Below are positions 9,305-18,479 of a DNA stretch of 64,000 nt, in pieces. The stretch's first letter is position 1; each line of letters starts with the position of its first letter. A program made the translations under genes and the position numbers. Location: NCBI RefSeq assembly GCF_000710615.1, contig NZ_JDTH01000001.1:124001-188000 (forward strand), written 5' to 3'. The notes below the pieces were generated by a model. It did not search any database. It was not told the DNA's origin and saw only the letters and a program-made list of their open reading frames with translations. The stretch comes from Haladaptatus cibarius D43 (GTDB taxonomy: Archaea > Halobacteriota > Halobacteria > Halobacteriales > Haladaptataceae).

Positions 9305-9495
9305 GTGGGTGAGTACCGCAGGGAGCGGAGCGACCGAGGAACGCAGTCGGTTGGAGAGGGAGTGGCCTGCGGCGGTTTCATTGGAGTCGGTAATTGGCTG
9401 CAGTACCGAGAACACACGAGGCGGGCCGAAATATCTCCGAATGCCATTGCAGTTCTAGTTTCCAAAAAGAAAAAGCTCGAATCCAAAACCGTTGT

Positions 9496-10410
9496 TTACG
9501 CGATTTTGTCGTACTGCTCCGCCAACTTATCAGCCGCTTCGCCGAGTTGTTCGCGCTCGAACTCGGTGAGGTCCCATTCGACGACTTCCTCGACGCCGTC
9601 GTTGCCGAGTTTGACGGGGACGCCGAGCGCCACGTCGTCGTGGCCGTATTCCCCGTCGAGCTTGACGGATGCGGGGAGGACTTCGCCCGTGTCGCGCAGG
9701 ACTGCTTCGACCATGTGGCCGACGCCCGTCGCTGGCCCCCACTGGGTCGCGCCTTTCTTCTCGATAACGTTCATCGCGCTTTGTTTGAGTTCGCCGAGGA
9801 TTTCTTCTTTCTCGTCGTCGGAAAACTCGGGGTCTGCGCCGTTGATGCGAACCTTGGAGAACGCGGGAACTTGTGCGTCGCCGTGTTCGCCGAGGATGGT
9901 CGCTTCTACGTTCTGCACAGGCGCGTCGAATCGCTGGCTCATGACGTAGCGGAATCGGGCGCTGTCGAGGCGGCCACCGAAGCCGATGACTTTGTCGCGT
10001 GCGCGGTCGCCAACCTCGTAGAGGTGGCGGTTGAGCAGGTCAACTGGGTTCGAAGTCGTGATGGTCACGAAGTCGTCGTTGTGCTCTGCGAGCGAGGAAC
10101 CGATGTCCTCCATGATTGGTGCGTTGTCGCCCGCGAGGTCGATACGGGTCTGGCCCGGCTGTCGTGGGATACCTGCCGTGATGACGACCACGTCGGAACC
10201 CGCGGTGTCCTCGTAGGTACCCTGTCGGACGACCGTGTTGGAGTCGTAGGCGGCCCCGTGGTTCACGTCCGCGGCCTGTCCGATGGTTTTGTCTTCCATG
10301 TCCGGAATGTCCACGAAGACGAGTTCGTCCGCGATGCCACGTAGCGCGATGTTGTAGCCTGCGGCGGCCCCGACCGTGCCTGCCGCGCCGACTACGCTAA
10401 CTTTCGCCAT
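9496..10410 (-). CDS. mdh: Malate dehydrogenase (LDH-like)
   Basis: 304 aa. It oxidises malate to oxaloacetate in the citrate cycle. The dinucleotide motif GAAGTVGAA is at 8-16; Asp34 at the end of the second strand indicates NAD preference. Arg83 and Arg89 lie in the substrate loop RQPGQTR. The catalytic pair is Asp149 (RLDSARF) and His176 (GEHGDA). The start is ATG 10410, because the upstream in-frame extension runs into an ORB-like motif and is not family-like. This is the well-known haloarchaeal LDH-like MDH type. Confidence 0.96.
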   Translation of the reverse strand: MAKVSVVGAAGTVGAAAGYNIALRGIADELVFVDIPDMEDKTIGQAADVNHGAAYDSNTVVRQGTYEDTAGSDVVVITAGIPRQPGQTRIDLAGDNAPIMEDIGSSLAEHNDDFVTITTSNPVDLLNRHLYEVGDRARDKVIGFGGRLDSARFRYVMSQRFDAPVQNVEATILGEHGDAQVPAFSKVRINGADPEFSDDEKEEILGELKQSAMNVIEKKGATQWGPATGVGHMVEAVLRDTGEVLPASVKLDGEYGHDDVALGVPVKLGNDGVEEVVEWDLTEFEREQLGEAADKLAEQYDKIA

Positions 10411-10517
10411 ATCACGTAGAAGACGCCCTGCGATTTGGTTAAATCCTCCGGAAAAACGGCGGCGGGGAGCGGCAATTTCCGCCGAAAGAACGGAATCGAA
10501 ACCCAGTTTACCGTAAT

Positions 10518-10542
10518 CTTCCACCCGAAACGAAGGGGTTTC
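10518..10542 (+). other. Second distant ORB-like motif
   Basis: CTTCCACCCGAAACGAAGGGG contains the same 20-bp core as the origin ORBs at 510 and 643 yet lies 9 kb from orc1's start. It sits between the mdh start and the 3' end of a methyltransferase gene. Confidence 0.65.
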
Positions 10543-10557
10543 GAGGAAGTGAACGGG

Positions 10558-11238
10558 TTAAGGCGAAACGCCAACCGTGAGAAGCGTCCCGAACTCACGG
10601 TAGCGTTCGACCATGTCTTCCCGGGTTTCCCAACTGTCGGTCGGAAATTCGGATGTATTCGGAATTTCCGTCTCTCTGTCCGGAATGTTGTCCTGTTCCG
10701 CCACGTACAGGCCAGCATCGCGGAAGGATTCACGGTACTCCTCGCCGCTCCAGCGCGTCATTTTGACAGAAATGGAATCTTGCCAGTCGTGTGAATGGAC
10801 GTTTTCCTCGTAGTAGTTCACCGCACAGAAGAAGGTTCCACCGGGTTGGAGAATGCGTCGAATTTCCCGAAGTGTCTCGTGCGGGTCGTTCGCGTAGTAG
10901 AACGCTTCCATCGTAACGATGTGGTCGATGCTGTCGTCCTCGAATGGAAGGTGGTCGAAGTCACCGACGAGGTAGGAAACGTCCGAATCGTCGGTGTAGC
11001 CCTGCGCGTTGCGGGCCATCTCGGGCGAGCCATCGAGTCCGTAGACGCGCCCCGCGTTCTTCGTGTCGCGGAGCGCGCGTCCCGCATAGCCGCTTCCGCA
11101 TCCCAAATCGAGAACCGTGTCGCCCGCCTCCACCGGCATTCTGGCGAGGACGTACTTCGCCGTGTGCCAGTGACGCTTTTCCATTCCTTTGTCCCTTCCG
11201 TCTGCCGCCCACGTATCGAACTCCTCGCGCACGCTCAT
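10558..11238 (-). CDS. Class I SAM-dependent methyltransferase
   Basis: 226 aa. Motif I VLDLGCGSGYAGRAL lies near residue 50, an acidic residue ends strand 2 (GLDGSPEM), and motif II is in VGDFDHLPFEDDSIDHIVTMEAF. LREIRRILQPGG follows. It belongs to the ubiquinone/sterol methyltransferase-like group (Methyltransf_11); the substrate is unknown. The start is ATG 11238; the nine preceding codons would add a hydrophobic Pro-rich stretch not seen in the family. Confidence 0.88.
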   Translation of the reverse strand: MSVREEFDTWAADGRDKGMEKRHWHTAKYVLARMPVEAGDTVLDLGCGSGYAGRALRDTKNAGRVYGLDGSPEMARNAQGYTDDSDVSYLVGDFDHLPFEDDSIDHIVTMEAFYYANDPHETLREIRRILQPGGTFFCAVNYYEENVHSHDWQDSISVKMTRWSGEEYRESFRDAGLYVAEQDNIPDRETEIPNTSEFPTDSWETREDMVERYREFGTLLTVGVSP

Positions 11239-11367
11239 GGCCAGTGGAACGAACGCCGGGAACAAAATGAGTTCGAAAGCGTTCGAAACGTTAGTTCGTT
11301 TCCTGAACTGCGCGACGGAACCCGAAACCGCGAGGGCTTTACATTCTCCCGGTTCATCACTCCGGCT

Positions 11368-11808
11368 ATGGTCGGTTCAAAAAAGCGATTCGCCCTTGCT
11401 GACACGGCCCAACAGGTCGTCGGCGGATTCCTCCTCGCCGGGCCATTCGTCGTCACCGAGGAGGTGTGGCGACTGGCGGAGAATATGTCGATATTCCACG
11501 GCATCGTCACCGTCTGTATCGTCTTCGCTATCGGCTACGGTGCGTTGTACAAGGCAGACCACGACCGAAACCCAGACCGGGAAGCGGAGGTTGCTGGCGT
11601 CCCTGCTCGATTTATCTCGCTAATGATTGTCGCGTTTGGCTCGGTTGCCATCCTCGCTATCGTCTTCGCGGCACCGGAAACCTTCTATCAAGACGGCCTC
11701 CTCGATGGGGCCGCCTCCCGAGGCGTGTTGGCGAACACGCTGAAAGCTATCAGCGTCGGCGCAATCTTCAGCGTCGTCGGGGCGGCCACCGCCGACAGCG
11801 TCTTCTGA
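11368..11808 (+). CDS. Integral membrane protein (DUF2391-like)
   Basis: 146 aa with about four membrane spans: QVVGGFLLAGPFVV, FHGIVTVCIVFAIGYGALY, FISLMIVAFGSVAILAIVFAA and a C-terminal VGAIFSVVGAATADSVF. It resembles the DUF2391/TIGR02587 membrane family; the function is unknown. ATG 11368 is chosen because the long upstream extension is antisense to the methyltransferase gene. Confidence 0.7.
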   Translation: MVGSKKRFALADTAQQVVGGFLLAGPFVVTEEVWRLAENMSIFHGIVTVCIVFAIGYGALYKADHDRNPDREAEVAGVPARFISLMIVAFGSVAILAIVFAAPETFYQDGLLDGAASRGVLANTLKAISVGAIFSVVGAATADSVF

Positions 11809-11856
11809 CCGAGATTCCCGTATATTTTAAGTCGATGCCACGGGTTACCGGACGAT

Positions 11857-12447
11857 ATGGATTACCAACTCGCTATCGAGAACACACCGGACACCGTACC
11901 GGGCGGCACCGGAATCCTTCTCCTGCACCCGAGCACCGGTGAAACCGACCGAATCGACACCGATTTTCTGAAAACTGATACTGACCGATTTCTGGTTATT
12001 TCGACCCGCACAACCGCCCGCGAGGTGAAACAGAAACTCGACCATTACGACGTAGACGAGAGCAAAGCCGACATTCTCGACACGCTATCCATCGAACGTG
12101 GCTACTCTCGCCGGAGTACAAACGACGTTCATTACGTCTCCGCGCCCGACAATCTCGAAGGCATCCTTTCGGTGACCGAGAAGTTCCTTGCGGAAACCGA
12201 CGGCAAACGACGAATCAGCTTCGACTCCATCACGGAAATGGCGTACTACGCCGACGAACAGCGCGTCTACGAGACGGTTTCACAGGTTCTTTCCCTCCTC
12301 TCCGAACACGACGCAGTCGGCCTGTTCCACCTCTCGAAGGGTGTCCACGACGAGGTTCAAATCGAGCGATTCCTCGGCTTGTTCGAGGCCGTCGTCGATC
12401 TAGACCGGGACGGAAACGTCGATAGCGACTTCCCGGAAGCGGAATAG
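11857..12447 (+). CDS. Haloarchaeal protein resembling a degenerate RecA/KaiC-like domain
   Basis: 196 aa. The segments DRFLVISTRTTAREVKQKLDHYDVD and ERFLGLFEAVVDLD recall haloarchaeal RecA-superfamily relatives (DUF7504-type). No Walker A is seen where LLLHPSTGE stands, so ATP binding is doubtful. The SRRSTNDVHYVSAPDNLEGI segment is conserved-looking. Function unknown. Confidence 0.6.
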   Translation: MDYQLAIENTPDTVPGGTGILLLHPSTGETDRIDTDFLKTDTDRFLVISTRTTAREVKQKLDHYDVDESKADILDTLSIERGYSRRSTNDVHYVSAPDNLEGILSVTEKFLAETDGKRRISFDSITEMAYYADEQRVYETVSQVLSLLSEHDAVGLFHLSKGVHDEVQIERFLGLFEAVVDLDRDGNVDSDFPEAE

Positions 12448-12572
12448 TTGCCAGCGTTCGTTCGCCCGAAATTCGCCGTCTGGACTGGCGAGTATTTTCC
12501 ACCGTGCGATTTTCAGACCGAAAAGCTGTATGAGAGTCAATACTTTTGCTCATTGACCTCGTACTACTGTTG

Positions 12573-13430
12573 ATGGGGAAATCGAGCGACTACCGGGTTG
12601 CAGTTGCGATTGCTGACCCGGCCCATGCTCCGCAGTTGACCCGAACTGCGGTTGACATCGCCCGCGAGCGAGACGGAGACGTGCTCGTGTTGAGCGTTCT
12701 CGTAACGGAACGAGAATCTCCGTTTTCATTGTTCACCGACGACGTAATCATCCGCGAGTTCGGCGGGGAGCAGCAGGAAATTCTCGACCAAGTGGTCGAA
12801 ACCGCGAAGGGAACGGTTCCCGTCCGCGGGCAACTGCTCGTTTCGTACGACATCGTCCGCGCACTCACGGACGCCGTCGTCGAGTTCGACTGCGATACGC
12901 TCATCATCGGGTGGCACGAACGCGAACGACCGAGTGAAATCGTTCTGGGAAGTAACGCCGACCGAATTGTCGCCCGCGCTCCCTGCGATGTTCTCGTGGA
13001 AAAAATCGGCCCGGCAGACGGCGTGGATTCGATTCTCGTTCCCGTCGCGGAAGGCCCGCATGCGAAACTCGCAGCGGACGTCGCCCGCGCAATCGCGTTG
13101 ACGAATGACGCTCGCGTGCATCTCCTTCGAGTCGTTCACGACGGAAACATCGAAGCTGAAGGACTGATTCCGGAGATGGCAGACCGAATCGAACCCGTAC
13201 AGGTTTGGACGGAGGTACGAACTGGAAACGTCACCGAAACTGTCGTGGACGAAGCGTCGGAACACGATATTACCGTTCTCGGTTCGACCAGACGCGGAAT
13301 GCTTCGCCGACAACTCGTCGGAACCGTTCCGCAGGCGGTCGGTCGGCGGTCGGAGACAACCGTCATCATCGCTCGTCGTCCCGTTGGCATCCGCCCGCGA
13401 CTGAACCGACTGATTCGGGAAACGCTGTGA
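12573..13430 (+). CDS. Tandem universal stress protein
   Basis: 285 aa with two UspA domains. The first (about 7-140) ends with a G-S-N-A-D-x-I-V-A-R-A-P-C-D-V-L-V-E motif; the second (about 148-275) ends with STRRGMLRRQLVGTVPQAVGRRSETTVII. It overlaps the following PiT permease by 4 bp (GTGA), so it is very likely a regulatory partner of that transporter. ATG 12573 is preferred over the TTG at 12546, which would add a short hydrophobic run. Confidence 0.88.
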   Translation: MGKSSDYRVAVAIADPAHAPQLTRTAVDIARERDGDVLVLSVLVTERESPFSLFTDDVIIREFGGEQQEILDQVVETAKGTVPVRGQLLVSYDIVRALTDAVVEFDCDTLIIGWHERERPSEIVLGSNADRIVARAPCDVLVEKIGPADGVDSILVPVAEGPHAKLAADVARAIALTNDARVHLLRVVHDGNIEAEGLIPEMADRIEPVQVWTEVRTGNVTETVVDEASEHDITVLGSTRRGMLRRQLVGTVPQAVGRRSETTVIIARRPVGIRPRLNRLIRETL

Positions 13431-14629
13431 CGACCGGAACGATAGCCGTCGTTTTGGTGGCGATGCTGGCCAGTTTCTTCATGGCGTGGTCGCTTGGTGC
13501 ATCGAGCAACTCGCCGCCGTTCGCTCCTGCCGTCGGCGCGAACGCGATTCCGACGATGCGTGCAGCATTTTTTATCGGCGTGTTCGCGGCACTCGGCGCA
13601 ATCGCACAGGGTGGGAGCATCTCTGAAACCGTCGGCACCGGATTAATCGACGGCGTTTCGATTTCACCGCTCGGGGCCGCCGCCGGACTGTTCACTGCCG
13701 CACTATTCATCGCTATTGGCGTTTCGACGGGGTATCCGATTCCGGCGGCGTTCGCAACCACCGGCGCGATGGTGGGCGTCGGATTGGCGCTCGGCGGCAA
13801 TCCGGCGTGGGACACCTATCAACGAATCGGGACTTTCTGGGTGTCCGTCCCGTTCGTTTCGGCGACCATCGCGTATATCACTGCTTCGCTCCTGCGAAAC
13901 GATTCGATTCCCGAAACGGTTGGTGTTCCCCTCCTCGGCGGCTTCGTCGGGTTCGTGTTGGCGAACGTTGACCTTGCGATTTTTCCCGGTTCGCCCGGCC
14001 AGCGAACCCTCGCCCGCCTCGCCTCGGCGCAAGTCGGAACGACGCCGACACTCTTCGGCGCCATCGACGTAACGATGATTCTGACGAGTTTTGTCGTCGG
14101 TGCGGTGGTTTTCGCCGTTTTGCGGCGTTCGATGGAACGTTCCGTAGAAGGTGGAATCAGACAGTTTCTCGTCGGACTCGGTGCCGTCGTCGCGTTCTCC
14201 AGCGGTGGCAGTCAGGTCGGATTGGCCACCGGGCCGCTCGAACCCCTTTTCACCACGTTCGCTGTCCCCAGCATCACCCTTCTCGTTCTCGGCGCTGTCG
14301 GCATCCTGCTCGGTGCATGGATGGGGTCGCCACGACTGCTTCAAGCGGTTTCCCGCGAATATTCGAAACTCGGCGTTCGCCGTTCTATTGCCGCGCTAGT
14401 GCCCGGATTCCTCATCGCACAGGCGGCTATCGCGTTAGGAATCCCCATTTCGTTCAACAACATCATCATCTCCAGCGTCATCGGAAGCGGCCTCGTCGCC
14501 GGATCTGGCGGTGTCTCCGGCCGGAAAATAGCGTTCACGCTCAGCGCGTGGGTCGTTTCGCTCGTCGGTGCGTTACTGCTCGGATACGGCATTTACACCG
14601 TTCTCACGATGCTCACTGGAATCAGATAG
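13427..14629 (+). CDS. PiT-family inorganic phosphate permease (first copy)
   Basis: 400 aa, about 10 membrane spans, two internally similar halves. The usual PiT motif G-x-N-D-V-x-N is replaced by LGASSNSPPFAPAVGANA near residue 22. The second half has SSGGSQVGLATGPLEPL and IPISFNNIIISSVIGSG. It starts with GTG at 13427, overlapping the UspA stop. PiT proteins move phosphate with H+ or Na+; substrate identity here is by family only. Confidence 0.82.
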   Translation: MTTGTIAVVLVAMLASFFMAWSLGASSNSPPFAPAVGANAIPTMRAAFFIGVFAALGAIAQGGSISETVGTGLIDGVSISPLGAAAGLFTAALFIAIGVSTGYPIPAAFATTGAMVGVGLALGGNPAWDTYQRIGTFWVSVPFVSATIAYITASLLRNDSIPETVGVPLLGGFVGFVLANVDLAIFPGSPGQRTLARLASAQVGTTPTLFGAIDVTMILTSFVVGAVVFAVLRRSMERSVEGGIRQFLVGLGAVVAFSSGGSQVGLATGPLEPLFTTFAVPSITLLVLGAVGILLGAWMGSPRLLQAVSREYSKLGVRRSIAALVPGFLIAQAAIALGIPISFNNIIISSVIGSGLVAGSGGVSGRKIAFTLSAWVVSLVGALLLGYGIYTVLTMLTGIR

Positions 14630-14644
14630 CGTCGAAAATACGAA

Positions 14645-15688
14645 TCAGATCGCGGCGATACCCAACGCCCCGAGCAGTCCCGAAAGTAAATCACCGTAAC
14701 TGAACGCGACGACCAACCCGACGAACATCGGGACGATGAACGGAATGCCGGGCGACACCCACACGTCGTTTTCGCTGACCAGCACCTCCAACCCTTCGCG
14801 CAGTTGCGTCGGCGTCGTGCCATACGCACCGTGGTCGATGTCCTCCAAGAACTGGGCCGCACCCCACGGGTCTTCATAGCCCGATTCGCCCGATTTCTGT
14901 GACTTCTCCACGACCTTGCCGCCATCAGTCACGGTTTTGCTGCCACCGCTTCCGGCACCGACTGCGCCATCCGTCGGTGGATTCGGTTCCGCAGGCAGGG
15001 TTGCCGGGTCGCGCAGTTCGCTCGCGCGTTTGCGGAGGGCTGCCAGCGAAACCCCTCGCCAGCGTAGATACATCCGAATCGCGTCCAAATCCGCACCGTT
15101 TCGGCTGGTTCCCTCCGGTGTTTCGAGTAGTCTCCCGTGAGCTATTGGAATCTCGTTCCACGGGACGACGCGTCCGACGAACATCACCGAATCGAACCGA
15201 CCGGCAACCAAATTTCGCACAAACAGTGCGAGCGGATAGAGCGCCGCGACCAGTACCGTGTTCGTCAGGATCGTCAAGGAAAACACGCCGAGGACGGTTC
15301 CCTGCACCGGGAATACTGCCTCTCCAACGTGGTAGAACGGATACGCCGGAAGCAGTGCGGCGACGACGAGAAACGCTTTCGCGTCCGCACCGCCGAACGC
15401 CCGAAACCACCAGAAGGCGAGAACCAGCGGTGCGACAAATCCGAGACTCACAGCGACGTAGAAAAAGTACCATTCGCTGGCGGCGACCTGTAGCCCCATC
15501 CACTCACGAGAGAAGGGTGGGCCGCTCCACGCTACCCAACTCTCGACAAGGAGGAGTACGACCGCGAGCGCGGCCAGCGGATACCACAGCGCGTTGGACA
15601 CCCGGCGCGTCTGTACGTCGCGCCATGCGGCCCACGCGAAGACGGGCAGTACGAGCAGTCGTAGGAGATCAGGTATCGGAATATGCAC
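14645..15688 (-). CDS. A24 prepilin/prearchaellin peptidase
   Basis: About 347 aa. It is a membrane aspartyl protease that removes class III signal peptides from pilins or archaellins. Catalytic aspartates are Asp24 (AAWRDVQTRRV) and Asp102 in the GxxD-type motif FGGADAK. About six spans lie in the first 210 residues. A long cytoplasmic linker (about 240-300, with TDGAVGAGSGG) precedes a last C-terminal span. The start is GTG at 15688 or 15691, chosen because HIPIPDLLRLLVLP begins the family homology; no strong ribosome site is visible. Confidence 0.82.
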   Translation of the reverse strand: MHIPIPDLLRLLVLPVFAWAAWRDVQTRRVSNALWYPLAALAVVLLLVESWVAWSGPPFSREWMGLQVAASEWYFFYVAVSLGFVAPLVLAFWWFRAFGGADAKAFLVVAALLPAYPFYHVGEAVFPVQGTVLGVFSLTILTNTVLVAALYPLALFVRNLVAGRFDSVMFVGRVVPWNEIPIAHGRLLETPEGTSRNGADLDAIRMYLRWRGVSLAALRKRASELRDPATLPAEPNPPTDGAVGAGSGGSKTVTDGGKVVEKSQKSGESGYEDPWGAAQFLEDIDHGAYGTTPTQLREGLEVLVSENDVWVSPGIPFIVPMFVGLVVAFSYGDLLSGLLGALGIAAI

Positions 15689-15790
15689 CACGCGGAACCG
15701 CTCAGGGAGGGATGTTAGGTTTTGCGGTCTATGAAAAGTGAAAAATAAAAAACGCGCTAATTTTATCGCTAAGCAAATCATATTATAAAT

Positions 15791-16378
15791 ATGCGTCAGC
15801 AGGAAGCCGAACTCGTGAAAATACGCGCCGCCACATTCATTCCATCGGCGTGGATTCCAAACACGCGGAAAACGAAACACACCGCAGAGTTCCGCGGTGA
15901 CGACCGCGAATTCACGCCACACGCGGTCAACACCGGGCGCTCTCGGGTCGAACAGGAAGCGGTCGTGGATTTCGAACGTAAAACGCTCACCGAGTACGGC
16001 GACACCGGAACCTCGGTCGAACGAAGGATTCGAGGAGATGGTACCGAGGATATTCGAACCGAAAAGGGATCGAGTGACGGAATTTTCTGCACTGACCCCG
16101 TGTGGCACGACGACCACGTCGAGTTTGAGATGCACGCCAGCGCGAGCAACCCGTTGGTTCCACATCCATCTCCCGTCGATTACGTCCTCGAACTGACGGT
16201 ACGGCGCGACGGCGTCGAAGTTCGCGGGCAACACGACGGCTTCCCGTGTTTCGAATTTTACGTCCAAACCGATTCCGGGCCGTTCGAGACGCTGTACCGC
16301 CACGATTTCCGCGAAACCGGTGACAAATCGACTGCCTTGGCGGGGACGATGGAGTACGAGTTCGAGGCGCGCGTATAA
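15791..16378 (+). CDS. Conserved protein, DUF3238-like
   Basis: 195 aa, soluble. The patterns VKIRAATFIPSAWIP, FRGDDREFTPHAVNTGRSRVEQEAVV and RHDFRETGDKSTALAG recall the DUF3238 family shared with Bacillus; this is from memory and no biochemical role is known. An AT-rich region with a TTTTAT box about 28 bp upstream suggests a leaderless transcript divergent from the A24 peptidase gene. Confidence 0.65.
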   Translation: MRQQEAELVKIRAATFIPSAWIPNTRKTKHTAEFRGDDREFTPHAVNTGRSRVEQEAVVDFERKTLTEYGDTGTSVERRIRGDGTEDIRTEKGSSDGIFCTDPVWHDDHVEFEMHASASNPLVPHPSPVDYVLELTVRRDGVEVRGQHDGFPCFEFYVQTDSGPFETLYRHDFRETGDKSTALAGTMEYEFEARV

Positions 16379-16457
16379 CCGACCTGCCCCTGTCCAAGGG
16401 ACAATTTCACTCGGACGTATTTGTGGCTCGTTCCCGTACCATGCGTGAGGAACAGAT

Positions 16458-17525
16458 ATGACTACACGGGATTCAGCACTGGGTGAGCAAGGACACCCAT
16501 CGAATGCGGAACAAGAGACGAGGGGGACGAGCGGCCCGCCAGCAATCGAAACAGACGGATTAGAACTGACCTATTCCGATGGCACGCAAGCTGTAAAGAA
16601 CGTTTCACTGACGGTACCGAAAGGCGAGCTTTTTGGCTTTCTCGGGCCGAATGGGGCCGGAAAAACGACCGCAATCAAAGTGCTGGCGACCCTGCTCCGA
16701 CCGACTGCTGGTGACGTGCGAGTGAACGGATTCGACGTACAGACTGAGGCACGGGGAGTGCGGGAATCAATCGGCTACATGGCCCAAGAGACGAGCGTTG
16801 ATCTCGAACTGACGGCCCGAGAAAACATCCAATTCGCGTGTGAAGCATACGGTGTCCCTCGAAACGAGCGGTCGCGCCGAATCGACGAACTGCTCGACCT
16901 CGCGGATTTGGCGGACGTTGCCGACAAACGAGCCGAGGACTTTTCGGGCGGGATGAAAAAACGCCTCGACACGGCAACCGCCCTCGTGCATCGGCCACCG
17001 CTCGTCTTCTTAGACGAACCGACGACCGGCCTCGACCCGAAAGCGCGGTTGCGACTGTGGGACTATTTCAGGCGAATAAACGACGAGGGAACCACGATAT
17101 TTCTCACGACGCAGTATTTGGAGGAAGCGGATCAACTCTGTGACCGAATCGGCGTCATTCTCGACGGCGAAATCGTCGCCATGGGGTCGCCCGAAGCACT
17201 GAAACGGCGCGTCGGCGGCGAAATTCTCGACCTCGAATTGGACGACGACGGCACCCGCGAACGTGCCATCGAAGTCGCCCGCGAATCGGGACTTTTCGGC
17301 TCGGACGCGACCATCGACCGCACCGATGACGGAATCAGCGTGACGGCGCAGTCGGCACGGACGAACGGCACCGACCTCCTCGTCGCGCTCCGCGATGCCG
17401 GACTGACTGTCACCGGGTTCAACGTCCGCGCACCGACGCTGGACGACGTGTTCCTTGCGATTACGGGCGAACATGTCGAGGAAGCACAGTCGATGGCTGA
17501 TTCGGTACCGGGAGGCGACAAATGA
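16458..17525 (+). CDS. ABC transporter ATPase (DrrA-like)
   Basis: 355 aa. Walker A is in GPNGAGKTTAIK (about 66-77), the signature in EDFSGGMKKRLDTATAL, and Walker B in LVFLDEPTTGLDP, followed by the H-loop position as TTQYLEEADQ (the usual His is Gln, as in the DrrA group). A C-terminal regulatory segment follows. It shares an ATGA overlap with the permease gene and forms a two-gene exporter of the DrrAB/daunorubicin-resistance type; cargo unknown. Confidence 0.92.
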   Translation: MTTRDSALGEQGHPSNAEQETRGTSGPPAIETDGLELTYSDGTQAVKNVSLTVPKGELFGFLGPNGAGKTTAIKVLATLLRPTAGDVRVNGFDVQTEARGVRESIGYMAQETSVDLELTARENIQFACEAYGVPRNERSRRIDELLDLADLADVADKRAEDFSGGMKKRLDTATALVHRPPLVFLDEPTTGLDPKARLRLWDYFRRINDEGTTIFLTTQYLEEADQLCDRIGVILDGEIVAMGSPEALKRRVGGEILDLELDDDGTRERAIEVARESGLFGSDATIDRTDDGISVTAQSARTNGTDLLVALRDAGLTVTGFNVRAPTLDDVFLAITGEHVEEAQSMADSVPGGDK

Positions 17526-18403
17526 GTTCTTCAACGGAAGAATCACCGTCTACGAACGAAACCGTCCGTCGGTCGAGCAACTCGTTTTTCGGCGACGTGT
17601 GGGTGAACTTCAAGCGCTGGAACCTCAAGGCGGTCAGAAATCCCTTTGTCCTCGTCGTCTCGCTCGTCCAACCGATTATCTTCCTTATTCTGTTCACGCA
17701 GGTGTTTGGGCAGGTCGCAACCGGCGCGGTCAACCGCGGCGGGTCAAGCATCTCTTACGAAACGTATCTCGTTCCTGCAATTTGCATTCAGGTGGCCCTC
17801 GCGGCGGCGGCAACCTCCGGCGTCGGATTGGTCAACGACATCGAGAACGGCATGTTCGAGAAGGTGCTGGTAACGCCGATGAATCGAACCGCCGTCTTCG
17901 TCGGGAAGACGGCTGCAGAGGTACTCCGCATTGCAGTGCAAATCGCCATTATCATCGGCCTCGGTGTCCTTCTCGGTGCCGATGTCGCAACCGGGTTCGT
18001 CGGCGCGGTCGGAATCGTCGTCGTCGGCGTTCTGTTCTCGCTCTGGTTTACCTCACTATCGAACACGCTCGCCGTGTTGACGAAAGACCAAGAATCGACC
18101 ATCATCGGCGCGAATCTACTCCAGTTTCCCCTGCTGTTCGTTTCGACTGCGTTCTTGCCGCTGAACGTACTTCCCGACTGGATTCAGACGGTTGCGAAAT
18201 ACAACCCAATCACCTACGGCGTGGACGCCGCGAGAGCGATTATGCTCGATGCGGACGTGATGGAAGTCGTTCAGGTTACTCAGTTCGACGGTTTGTGGAA
18301 TGCGGTTATTCCGGGGATTTTCGTCCTCGTCGCGCTAGATTTGGTGTTCGGTTCGATTGCGGTCTACATGCTTCGGCGGGCGTCGAGTTCGAACGTGAAG
18401 TAG
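17522..18403 (+). CDS. ABC-2 type permease (DrrB-like)
   Basis: 293 aa with six spans, starting with FVLVVSLVQPIIFLILFTQVFG, and the DrrB-like segment EVLRIAVQIAIIIGLGVLLG. LPDWIQTVAKYNPITYGVDAAR is the conserved late motif of the family. It pairs with the preceding ATPase. The last ten codons and stop lie in a 31-bp sequence repeated again 67 bp downstream. Confidence 0.92.
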   Translation: MSSSTEESPSTNETVRRSSNSFFGDVWVNFKRWNLKAVRNPFVLVVSLVQPIIFLILFTQVFGQVATGAVNRGGSSISYETYLVPAICIQVALAAAATSGVGLVNDIENGMFEKVLVTPMNRTAVFVGKTAAEVLRIAVQIAIIIGLGVLLGADVATGFVGAVGIVVVGVLFSLWFTSLSNTLAVLTKDQESTIIGANLLQFPLLFVSTAFLPLNVLPDWIQTVAKYNPITYGVDAARAIMLDADVMEVVQVTQFDGLWNAVIPGIFVLVALDLVFGSIAVYMLRRASSSNVK

Positions 18404-18412
18404 CAATTTAAC
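18382..18412 (+). repeat. 31-bp direct repeat, copy 1 (permease 3' end)
   Basis: Identical to 18449-18479. It begins GTCGAGTTCGAACGTGAAG, encodes the last residues (SSNVK) and stop of the permease, and includes CAATTTAAC after the stop. Confidence 0.97.
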
Positions 18413-18448
18413 ATGCCGCCGTGGTCGTCGTCGGTTGCTGTACTGTCG

Positions 18449-18479
18449 GTCGAGTTCGAACGTGAAGTAGCAATTTAAC
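18449..18479 (+). repeat. 31-bp direct repeat, copy 2 (intergenic)
   Basis: A perfect copy of 18382-18412, 36 bp after it, now outside any gene. It looks like a scar of duplication or of a recombined homologous gene end. Confidence 0.97.

Larger units (their letters stand above)
8911..9495. other. Gene-free block with several hairpins
   Basis: No coding potential is convincing on either strand over 585 bp. The block holds four inverted repeats, at 9021-9040, 9096-9150, 9206-9238 and 9285-9304. The second and third share CGTGCGYTGGCA at their 5' arms and GAGGA...CGTCCGA at their apices, so they may be diverged copies. The structure could be a remnant of a non-autonomous mobile element or a structured RNA. 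Confidence 0.6.

Noticed and set aside
10795-11367. N-terminal extension of the 11368 membrane protein
   Set aside because: The extension is antisense to a clear methyltransferase gene and not membrane-like.
13205-13426. N-terminal extension of the PiT permease
   Set aside because: Arg/Asn-rich shadow of the UspA gene; the GTG overlapping the UspA stop is the coupled start.
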